Made by a program: the position numbers and the translations under genes. Below are positions 1 through 6,631 of a stretch of DNA of 46,899 nucleotides, piece after piece; position 1 is the stretch's first letter; the number at the start of each line of letters is the position of its first letter. This DNA is from a virus: the IMG/VR virus record IMGVR_UViG_3300020578_000135, positions 1-46,899 of that record, one strand, 5' to 3'. The notes beneath the pieces were generated by a model that worked only from the letters and a program-made list of their open reading frames with translations, was not told where the DNA came from and did not search any database.

Positions 1-78
1 TTATTGGCAAGTGGCATAATATTATATCTTGTATTTATGATAACTTTTGTTAGTTCATGTATGGGTAACAACTTATGA
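1..78 (+). CDS. 3' end of a small membrane protein (partial)
   Basis: Frame 1 is open from the window edge to a TGA at 76-78. The visible 25 residues are mostly hydrophobic (ILYLVFMITFV), so this looks like a C-terminal membrane segment with a short polar tail. The stop overlaps the next start as ATGA, which indicates translational coupling. The start lies outside the window. No function can be given. Confidence 0.5.
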   Translation, partial: LLASGIILYLVFMITFVSSCMGNNL

Positions 79-359
79 TACACGATCCTTCAGAATACAA
101 AGCGTCAATAGTTCTGACATATCAGCAAATGTGGGAAGTGTCTAAAGCCATATCCGCTCGGATAGCTGATTGGGTAGGGGCTGGAGTTTTGTCTGAAAAA
201 GATTTAGAAATAAATTGGCTGACTCAAGTTCAACAAATTTTAGAACCACATATCACATACGCGGTAGACGAATGGGAAAACGAATTGGTTGACAAAGAGA
301 TACTTGATTTGGATCAAGCTATAAATAAAATGTTAGAAGAAGACGGCAGTGATAGCTGA
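75..359 (+). CDS. hypothetical protein, 94 aa
   Basis: Small acidic protein, probably soluble and helical, rich in Glu, Asp and Leu in its C-terminal half. It has no Cys and no membrane segment. The start overlaps the preceding stop (ATGA) and there is no strong ribosome site of its own, so it is probably translated by coupling. Its last codons overlap the next small gene. I do not recognise the family. Confidence 0.6.
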   Translation: MIHDPSEYKASIVLTYQQMWEVSKAISARIADWVGAGVLSEKDLEINWLTQVQQILEPHITYAVDEWENELVDKEILDLDQAINKMLEEDGSDS

Positions 360-471
360 TCATCATAATATATTAGATACCACAGAATTAGATTTATTTT
401 TTGTGGGAACAATTATAGTATGCGCTATAATAGCATTTTATGTCAAACGATTATTAAATCGACAGGACTGA
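349..471 (+). CDS. small single-pass membrane protein, 40 aa (GTG start)
   Basis: A GTG start preceded by the purine-rich stretch AGAAGAAGA opens a 40-codon frame ending in TGA at 469-471. The protein has a polar N-terminus, one hydrophobic segment (FFVGTIIVCAIIAFYV) and a basic tail (KRLLNRQD), so it would sit N-out/C-in by the positive-inside rule. It overlaps the gene before it and ends just before the next. It is one of several very small membrane proteins in this early region; function unknown. Confidence 0.45.
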   Translation: MIADHHNILDTTELDLFFVGTIIVCAIIAFYVKRLLNRQD

Positions 472-476
472 TATTT

Positions 477-725
477 ATGGATGACGAAGATTTGTCAGAA
501 TTTAACTGTGTTCAATGCGGTGTTAACACATTGAAAATATTTGAATATTATGCATTAAAAGATGATGTTTGGGCGCTAGCCCAAACAGAAAAGGGCATGC
601 TTTGCATAACGTGTTTTGAAAGCATAACTAAAATTACTTTGAATGGAAATCATTTTATTGATTATCCAATCAATACTGGTAATTTTATACGTTCTGATCT
701 TTTGCAAAATCGAATAAACAGTTAA
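477..725 (+). CDS. hypothetical zinc-binding-type protein, 82 aa
   Basis: I chose the ATG at 477 (MDDEDLSEF) because ACAGGA lies at the right distance upstream; the longer open frame from 420 overlaps the small membrane gene. It contains a CxxC pair near residue 12 (CVQC) and a second near residue 43 (CITC), a spacing typical of a small zinc ribbon. It is followed by a strong hairpin and then by tRNA-Val. Function unknown. Confidence 0.6.
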   Translation: MDDEDLSEFNCVQCGVNTLKIFEYYALKDDVWALAQTEKGMLCITCFESITKITLNGNHFIDYPINTGNFIRSDLLQNRINS

Positions 726-736
726 TTTTTAATTTT

Positions 737-773
737 ATTAAGCGAATTAAAAATAAATTTTAATTTGCTTAAT
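737..773 (+). terminator. hairpin, probable terminator
   Basis: Arms at 737-752 and 758-773 pair over 16 positions (one G-T wobble) around a 5-base loop. It lies 12 bases after the stop of the gene at 477-725 and is AT-rich. There is no long T run after it, so it may act in RNA end-protection or bidirectionally rather than as a classic terminator. Confidence 0.5.
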
Positions 774-779
774 AATCAA

Positions 780-799
780 GTAACGTGTGCACACGTTAC
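780..799. repeat. 20-bp perfect palindrome
   Basis: GTAACGTGTGCACACGTTAC reads identically on both strands. With no loop it suits a dimeric DNA-binding protein better than an RNA hairpin. It lies 69 bases upstream of tRNA-Val, in a 143-base non-coding gap, so it could be an operator for the tRNA and downstream operon. The regulator is not known. Confidence 0.55.
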
Positions 800-868
800 A
801 ACGGGGTTAAAAACCGTATGGCCCAGCCAGTGTTTTAACAAGGGGAGCGAACCGTCCCCCCACGATTT

Positions 869-940
869 GGGCTGTTAGCTCAGTGGTAGAGCAGCACTTT
901 TACAAGGTGAAGGTCGTAGGTTCAAACCCTACACGGCCCA
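869..940 (+). tRNA. tRNA-Val (anticodon UAC)
   Basis: A full cloverleaf can be drawn: 7-bp acceptor GGGCTGT/ACGGCCC, D-arm GCTC...GAGC, anticodon loop TTTACAA giving anticodon TAC, T-stem GTAGG/CCTAC and discriminator A. The anticodon stem has one G-A mismatch at its top. CCA is not encoded. It reads GUA codons, common in the AT-rich genes around it. A gene starts 16 bases downstream. Confidence 0.88.
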
Positions 941-955
941 CGAAGGAGAATAAAA

Positions 956-1240
956 ATGAGTAATACTATTGATAAAATATATTATATTCCAAGTATGCCA
1001 GAAAATTATTATGGGCAGACTTTGTCGGTGTCCAATATAGATGTTAATTCATATATTTGGATTGGTAATAACAGAAATGCAGAATTGTATAAATTAATAA
1101 GCAAAGAAGTTGTTGATTTAACTGTTAATCATTCGGAGATTGAATACAGATTATCTTTTGAAAGATCTTCAGATAAAACAGTGTATCACGCTATTTGCGA
1201 TGTTAATACGCGTTTATCTGTAAAAACTTTTAATTCTTAG
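956..1240 (+). CDS. hypothetical protein, 94 aa
   Basis: Starts at ATG with AAGGAG just upstream, directly behind tRNA-Val, so the two are probably co-transcribed. The product is a small soluble protein with many Asn, Ser and Tyr residues, a single Cys, and no membrane segment or recognised motif. It ends 8 bases before the next gene. Function unknown. Confidence 0.65.
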   Translation: MSNTIDKIYYIPSMPENYYGQTLSVSNIDVNSYIWIGNNRNAELYKLISKEVVDLTVNHSEIEYRLSFERSSDKTVYHAICDVNTRLSVKTFNS

Positions 1241-1248
1241 GAGGCTTT

Positions 1249-1767
1249 ATGGGAATGGATGTTTACGGAAAAAATCCTAAAAATGAAACCGGTGAATATT
1301 TTAGAAACAATGTTTGGTGGTGGCATCCTTTGTGGGAATATATAGAGAATACTTTTCCTGCAATAGCTGGTAAGGTGGAGTATGGTCATTCAAATTCTGG
1401 AAGCGGACTAAACTCTGTCGATGCAAAAAAACTTGCTGATAAATTGGCAGTGCATATAAAGAATGGTTCTGTCAAACAGTATCAAGAATCTTATATGAAG
1501 AATTTAGAAGAATTAGAACTTGAAGACTGTGAATACTGTGATCAAACTGGTCTAAGAAAATGGGCACCGGGGAGTTTTGTTTATTTAGAAGAAGAAAAGA
1601 AAGAAAACGTCCTAAAAGATGAATTAGGAAATATTATATTGACATGCAATGCTTGTAATGGTTTAGGTAAAAAGAAAAGCTTTCAATGTAATTATCCATT
1701 TTCTGAGGAGAATGTAATAGAATTTCAAAAATTTTTAGCCAATTGTGGCGGATTTTCAATATGGTAA
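1249..1767 (+). CDS. phage protein with DnaJ-type CxxCxxxG zinc motif, 172 aa
   Basis: Strong ribosome site (TAGGAGG) before the ATG. The N-terminus (MGMDVYGKNP) and the WWW cluster near residue 23 look like a family of small phage proteins of unknown role. In the C-terminal half CEYCDQTG (near residue 93) and CNACNGLG (near 130) form two CxxCxxxG knuckles like half of the DnaJ cysteine-rich domain, so one zinc is probably bound. Without a J domain this is not a DnaJ; protein or RNA binding is a guess. Confidence 0.7.
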   Translation: MGMDVYGKNPKNETGEYFRNNVWWWHPLWEYIENTFPAIAGKVEYGHSNSGSGLNSVDAKKLADKLAVHIKNGSVKQYQESYMKNLEELELEDCEYCDQTGLRKWAPGSFVYLEEEKKENVLKDELGNIILTCNACNGLGKKKSFQCNYPFSEENVIEFQKFLANCGGFSIW

Positions 1768-1786
1768 TATCAACAAAAGGAAAGTT

Positions 1787-2233
1787 ATGAACAAGAAAAA
1801 AATAATCATACAACAAGCTATATCTAACAATTTTGAAAATGCACATTTCATACTTTATAAGTTAAACAATAAAGGCGTCAAGGAAGTTCTTTACTTTAAA
1901 GAAGTAACTAGAGCATCAAAAAATAATAAACCTTTAAACTTTTTTGGCGTTAAAACTTCTAAATATGGAATTAGAATTTCCCAAGGGGCAACCCATTGGT
2001 GTTTAGCTATCTTGGGAAATGAATCAGCTGATGTATTGGTGGAAGATTTTATTCCAGAACCAATGACAAAAAATCAGTATCAACTTAATGATGATACGTA
2101 TGTTCATGTGAATAGATACAATAAAAATCTTAAATTTTCTATTGGTCTTTCTCAAGAAGAATTATATAATAAACGTAAAATTTCTAAAAAAGAAATGGAA
2201 GAATTAAATAAAATAGCCCAAATGCTTCAGTAG
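1787..2233 (+). CDS. hypothetical protein, 148 aa
   Basis: I took the ATG at 1787 (MNKKKIIIQQ) because AAAGGAA lies just upstream; the longer frame from 1745 overlaps the preceding gene. The product is lysine-rich with alternating hydrophobic strands in the middle and a charged helical C-terminus (KKEMEELNKIAQMLQ). No known motif. Confidence 0.65.
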   Translation: MNKKKIIIQQAISNNFENAHFILYKLNNKGVKEVLYFKEVTRASKNNKPLNFFGVKTSKYGIRISQGATHWCLAILGNESADVLVEDFIPEPMTKNQYQLNDDTYVHVNRYNKNLKFSIGLSQEELYNKRKISKKEMEELNKIAQMLQ

Positions 2234-2255
2234 TTTAATGAAGGAGAATGTTTTA

Positions 2256-2672
2256 ATGAAAGATTATTCTGAAATTATTAAAGATATTACCAATTCAATT
2301 CAATACGAAAAAGAAATGATTGAAAAGGCTTCTAATATAATTTCAAATGCTATTAATTCGACTATTGCTTATAAAAATGAAATGCAAGAAAAACTTGATT
2401 TATTAAAGCAAGATATGATTAGTCCTTTTTTGGAAATTAATCCAAATATTGTTTCTACAATCAATTCTCTTTTATTAACTGTGGAAAATACTCTAACTTC
2501 TTTGATAAATACTTGTAATGAAATTTTGGCAATTGATAATTCTAACCGAAACACACACATTTATAATCAAGCTATTGTAGTTGAAAAATTACGAAATGTT
2601 TTAGTTGATCTTAATGCTAATTTAATTTCAATAAGAACAAATCCAGATATCGATCTTAATAATATATCTTAA
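2256..2672 (+). CDS. helical coiled-coil protein, 138 aa
   Basis: ATG at 2256 has AAGGAG ten bases upstream, better than the earlier ATG at 2238. The protein is almost entirely predicted helix, with heptad-like spacing of Ile/Leu (KEMIEKASNIISNAINS and later repeats) and no Cys. It could be a structural spacer or oligomerisation factor. The family is not recognised. Confidence 0.6.
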   Translation: MKDYSEIIKDITNSIQYEKEMIEKASNIISNAINSTIAYKNEMQEKLDLLKQDMISPFLEINPNIVSTINSLLLTVENTLTSLINTCNEILAIDNSNRNTHIYNQAIVVEKLRNVLVDLNANLISIRTNPDIDLNNIS

Positions 2673-2693
2673 TATCAATAATTAGGAGTCTTT

Positions 2694-3368
2694 ATGTCAA
2701 ATAATCCTGAAGATATTTTTAATCAAAATGATGATGACATTTTCCAAACTAATGAAAATACTTCTCAAAAAATAAGCGAAACAATAGCAAATCGTATTGC
2801 TGGCGAAAATGCTGATTTCAAAATAGATACTTCAGATTTGTTGACAAAAGCAGGTCAAGTTGATTCTAGGGCAAGAATAGTTATTGCTTTGCTAGAAGCT
2901 GCAGGAAACTGGGGTGATACAACTCATAATACTGGTTTGACAAAAGCTATATTTCATGTCTTGGATCAAATGACTGATAGTCGCTTTAGTAAAACCTACG
3001 AATTCTATCGGCTAGAACAGAATATTATTCAGCAACAAGTGTTGTTGTATGTTTTGGAAGAAATGATTGTTGATGATTCTGATGAGTTGAAAGAATTGGT
3101 GTCCGCTCTTAATGTTGATATTACTCCTACTTTTATATTGACTTATATTAAAACTTTTCATAATATTTTAACTCATACGATTAATAAGCATAAAATTGTT
3201 TATCAAATATTGTCTAAAGAATTGGAAATAAAACAAGAAGAAAGTATTATAGACAATAAAAACGAAATAGCTTCTATGTATAGTGTAAAAGCATTTGTGT
3301 ATTCTCATGTGGCTAAATCACTTAACAAAAATTATATTTCTTCTAAACGCAAAGAATATAATTTATGA
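2694..3368 (+). CDS. hypothetical protein, 224 aa
   Basis: TAGGAG precedes the ATG. The N-terminal 35 residues are acidic and Asn/Asp-rich, probably disordered; the rest looks helical, with a hydrophobic core segment near residues 110-165. It ends in a basic tail (SSKRKEYNL). The stop overlaps the start of the putative membrane metalloprotease (ATGA), so the two may act together. Function unknown. Confidence 0.65.
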   Translation: MSNNPEDIFNQNDDDIFQTNENTSQKISETIANRIAGENADFKIDTSDLLTKAGQVDSRARIVIALLEAAGNWGDTTHNTGLTKAIFHVLDQMTDSRFSKTYEFYRLEQNIIQQQVLLYVLEEMIVDDSDELKELVSALNVDITPTFILTYIKTFHNILTHTINKHKIVYQILSKELEIKQEESIIDNKNEIASMYSVKAFVYSHVAKSLNKNYISSKRKEYNL

Positions 3369-3886
3369 TAAATACTTTGAATTTAAAATATGATGATTAT
3401 TGGACAAATTCTTTTTATCCAAAGATTGCTTTATTTGTAGAGTATGAAAAAATAAAGAAAATATATAAATCTAAAATAAAATTAATTTATTCCATACTTA
3501 CTGCTTGTGCCGTTGCTCAGATTAGTTATGCTTTTATAAGCCCTCCTATAGCTATTCTAATGTCTCTAGGCATTATAATTCATGAATTGGGTCATTATAT
3601 GTATGGAAAAGCTTTTAACGCGAAAGCGTCTTATCCATTGTTTATTCCTGTTCCATTTTTATTAATAGGCTTAACTCATATAGCAGACATAGATCCTGCA
3701 AATTTACCAATGATTTCTATGGCGGGTTTGTTGTTGGAATTTATTTATATTTTATTTATGATTTTTTATAATAGTTTTTACAAATTTTATAGCATAAATA
3801 TTTTAATAACATATTATTTAATTTCTTTTATTTTTAACTATTTTGGATTTGACGGTAAAAAATATCGTCAAGCCAAACAAAAGTGA
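3365..3886 (+). CDS. site-2-protease-like (M50) membrane zinc metalloprotease, 173 aa
   Basis: A multi-pass membrane protein with HELGHYMYG near residue 74, the HExxH zinc site of intramembrane M50/S2P proteases, inside a hydrophobic helix. A likely third ligand lies in FGFDGKKY near the C-terminus, matching the family's DG motif. Four to five membrane segments are visible. Known S2Ps cut transmembrane helices of anti-sigma factors or signal peptides. It is short for the family and has no PDZ domain. Its start overlaps the preceding stop. The phage target is unknown, perhaps a host membrane regulator. Confidence 0.7.
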   Translation: MINTLNLKYDDYWTNSFYPKIALFVEYEKIKKIYKSKIKLIYSILTACAVAQISYAFISPPIAILMSLGIIIHELGHYMYGKAFNAKASYPLFIPVPFLLIGLTHIADIDPANLPMISMAGLLLEFIYILFMIFYNSFYKFYSINILITYYLISFIFNYFGFDGKKYRQAKQK

Positions 3887-3894
3887 GGAATATT

Positions 3895-4062
3895 ATGTTA
3901 ATGCTTTTAAGTCCGTTTATTATCATAGGTGTAGTATCAAAATTGCGCAATATACAATTGAGTAGCATAATTGAAAGATATGAAGAACAACTATTTGTGG
4001 ATTATACTTTTGCTTCTATTGTCAACAATTTGGATTTGGACGAGAAAACGGAGAGCGAATAG
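3895..4062 (+). CDS. small membrane-anchored protein, 55 aa
   Basis: ATG at 3895 has GAGGAA upstream and ends in TAG at 4060-4062. The first 15 residues are hydrophobic (MLMLLSPFIIIGVV), followed by a charged, mostly acidic helix. This suits an N-terminal membrane anchor with a cytoplasmic tail. It follows the metalloprotease by 8 bases and overlaps the next gene by one base. Confidence 0.5.
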   Translation: MLMLLSPFIIIGVVSKLRNIQLSSIIERYEEQLFVDYTFASIVNNLDLDEKTESE

Positions 4063-4271
4063 TGAAAAAACAAGAAAATATAAAACAATTTTTAGATGAA
4101 TGTTTTTTTGATATAAACGGATTTTCTTCTTTAAATCCTAATCATTCTGAAGTAATTAAAATTCTTACAAAGATGTTTGTAGGAGTATCAACTGCTATAT
4201 GGTCTTTTATAGAACTTAAAGAACATTTAAAACTCAATAGAAAGTATAAAAATTATGACGGACAATTTTGA
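4062..4271 (+). CDS. hypothetical protein, 69 aa (GTG start)
   Basis: Starts with GTG overlapping the previous stop by one base; AACGGAGAG is the ribosome site. The protein is small and Lys/Phe-rich with one moderately hydrophobic helix (FVGVSTAIWSFIEL). Its 3' end overlaps the next gene by 17 bases. Function unknown. Confidence 0.5.
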   Translation: MKKQENIKQFLDECFFDINGFSSLNPNHSEVIKILTKMFVGVSTAIWSFIELKEHLKLNRKYKNYDGQF

Positions 4272-4653
4272 TTACCAAAACAAACTTACTTCTTTTACAT
4301 TTTCTATGACTGCTGCGGCAAAAACCAAAGAGGAATTAAATAAGAAAGTTAAAATTTTGCAAGAACGGATAGACAAATTGGTTAACGATTTTACAATTGA
4401 TGATTTACCAGTATTGAAACCGATTCTAAGTTTGACTCGATCCAAAACCGATCTAAAGAGATTAGCTAAAGCTGTAGATAGGGTTGCAGATATAGTTGAA
4501 ATTTATGATTCTCTAAATGGTAAATTGAAGATTGTTGAAATGGTTGAAACTGATCCAAATTGGTTTGCTTCTACCTTTGGAGACTTTGAGAAAGATATTG
4601 ATAATGCAATAAACAAAATCATGGCTGTAGATAAGGAGGACCCTAATGATTGA
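4255..4653 (+). CDS. helical hypothetical protein, 132 aa
   Basis: Translation probably re-initiates inside the end of the preceding gene (ATG at 4255). The protein is strongly helical and Lys/Asp-rich, with no Cys and no membrane segment. It overlaps the start of the E2-like gene by 8 bases, so it is the most upstream gene tightly coupled to the ubiquitin-like cassette and may be part of it. I recognise no domain. Confidence 0.6.
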   Translation: MTDNFDYQNKLTSFTFSMTAAAKTKEELNKKVKILQERIDKLVNDFTIDDLPVLKPILSLTRSKTDLKRLAKAVDRVADIVEIYDSLNGKLKIVEMVETDPNWFASTFGDFEKDIDNAINKIMAVDKEDPND

Positions 4654-6613
4654 TTATAGTATTGTAACTAAAGACGAAACTCAAAGCGCTACTATTCGAG
4701 GCACTGTAAAGTCTTTTAATCTTGACCATGTTACCGAAAAAGATTTGACATCTTTTTATGTTAACTTTTCAAAGTATGCATTTATAGACACTGGTTTGTT
4801 GCCGTTAGATGGTACTGGATTATTGGCTTATCGTCAAGCCGGTAATCATTGTCAAGTAGTTGTACAACATGTTCCAGGAGTTTCTAGAATAATATGGGGC
4901 AAATACGAAAATGATACAAGTGCTCAAACATATCATCTTGCGCAGCCTTACAGAATTTATATAGGAGATTTGCTTGATGGTAATTTTTATGGCGCAAGAA
5001 TGTTTTATTCTCCTGTGCCAATTACTTCTCCTAATCAAGTTTTATATCATGTCAATTTGCCAAATATTAATTGTAAAGGTTATCGCGGAAACGCTGTCGG
5101 ATGGGTTTGTTTGTATCATAATGAAAATTGGACTGACATTCCTTTGGGGGAAAAAGTTTTTCGCATTATAGAAAGATGTTCTGGTTCTGAAGCTTACAAT
5201 GACAATAACATGTCAGAAACTGATGGTCCGAGATTTTACAGAGATCATTATTCTGCGAGAGCAATGAATAATGAGTTACTTGCGGATGATTATAAATATT
5301 TATGGGATCCTTTTGAATGGCATAAAAAGACTGATAAAGATGGATTTCAATGGACTCTCAATGAATCTTTGTGGATACCTGTTCTTGTGCAAGATAAGGA
5401 TAATCAATCGCAACATTATCATAATGGAACTCCATTGACATTGGGAATGGCAATTACTGGAGACTATGCCGCATACTATAGTGATAAGAATAAAACAAAA
5501 CCTGTCAATGCAATAGCTAGAAAAGATAAAGAGTTTAAAGATATTAATAGTTTTGCTTTTATTAAAAAAGCTTATGCTGATAGCGCAGTAATAAATAAAT
5601 CTTCAGATTTTTATAATCCTTATGAGAGTGTAGAATCTTTGCGAGAAAACTATTTTTTAACTGCTAAATCTCACAGTAAAGTTGTTGACGCGGAACTTGA
5701 AGAAGACGTACTTGAAATTGAAAATGAATATGTTACCTGCTCTTGTTGTCAACATGATACATCAAAAGATGATGCACATGTAGTTCAAAATTATTATTAT
5801 TGTCCTGATTGTTTTGAAGAAAATTGTGTTTATGTAGCAAGTCGTGATGAACATTATCATACGGATTATGTTACCTACATTGATAGGTACGGCGAATACT
5901 TCCATAATGATGATATTGTAACTTGTTCAAATTGTGATAGTCATTTTCACCTTGACTATGTAGTAAAAGGATATCAACCTTATTGGAATAATGATAAGGA
6001 AGAATACGATCTTTGTACTGAATGCATCAAATCCCCTGAACAACAAATAGGTGCTATACCTTGCGCAAAATGCGATGATTGTTCAACACTTATGCCAATT
6101 TATGAATCTTATCCTAGTTATTACAATCGTTATGCTTACATTGAAAATGATAAACTTGTTGTGAAGTATACTTGTAAAGCTACTTGTTCAAATGGTGTAT
6201 ACGAAGACAAAATAATTTGTCCTTGTGGACAACTTAAAGTAAATGTTGAACATGATGAATATACTCCGAGTTTAGAGAAAATGCACGAACTTGGAATTGT
6301 GCAGCATGTAGACGATACAGTTTGTCTTACAATTTCTGAAGATAAAAATTATTCTTTTTATCCGTTAAAAGAAATACTTGATTATGCTAAGTTACCTTAT
6401 GATTTTGATAAAAATATAATTAATTCTCCTGTATATAACAAAGCATGCAAAGGCTGCACATGCTTTAATTCTGACAATAAACTTGTTTATGATCCTTCAA
6501 AATTTAACATAGAGACTTTAGAAGAATTAAAAATGATTCATATTATTATGAATCACGAACAGGACAACATTCTTATGAATGCAAATATTGTTAAAACATT
6601 CGAATTACCGTAA
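4646..6613 (+). CDS. E2-like (Prok-E2_D / PRTRC protein B type) conjugating protein fused to a cysteine-rich zinc tail, 655 aa
   Basis: First gene of the ubiquitin-like cassette, with AAGGAGG before the ATG. Residues about 65-185 fit the Prok-E2_D pattern: QVVVQHVPGVSRIIWG, a P-x-x-IYI strand at 101-106, MFYSPVPI, then LPN and GWVCLYH, with Cys155 where PRTRC-B proteins carry their conserved Cys. That residue would hold the modifier as a thioester before transfer. Residues 365-530 are a separate zinc region: CxxC pairs at 365/368, 386/389, 427/430, 457/460, with further Cys at 473, 476, 479, 510, 514, 525 and 527, plus a small C606 cluster. The tail could be an E3-like or substrate-binding module. 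The E2 call is pattern-based, and family members are usually about half this length. Confidence 0.65.
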   Translation: MIDYSIVTKDETQSATIRGTVKSFNLDHVTEKDLTSFYVNFSKYAFIDTGLLPLDGTGLLAYRQAGNHCQVVVQHVPGVSRIIWGKYENDTSAQTYHLAQPYRIYIGDLLDGNFYGARMFYSPVPITSPNQVLYHVNLPNINCKGYRGNAVGWVCLYHNENWTDIPLGEKVFRIIERCSGSEAYNDNNMSETDGPRFYRDHYSARAMNNELLADDYKYLWDPFEWHKKTDKDGFQWTLNESLWIPVLVQDKDNQSQHYHNGTPLTLGMAITGDYAAYYSDKNKTKPVNAIARKDKEFKDINSFAFIKKAYADSAVINKSSDFYNPYESVESLRENYFLTAKSHSKVVDAELEEDVLEIENEYVTCSCCQHDTSKDDAHVVQNYYYCPDCFEENCVYVASRDEHYHTDYVTYIDRYGEYFHNDDIVTCSNCDSHFHLDYVVKGYQPYWNNDKEEYDLCTECIKSPEQQIGAIPCAKCDDCSTLMPIYESYPSYYNRYAYIENDKLVVKYTCKATCSNGVYEDKIICPCGQLKVNVEHDEYTPSLEKMHELGIVQHVDDTVCLTISEDKNYSFYPLKEILDYAKLPYDFDKNIINSPVYNKACKGCTCFNSDNKLVYDPSKFNIETLEELKMIHIIMNHEQDNILMNANIVKTFELP

Positions 6614-6631
6614 AGATAAGGAGAATATATT

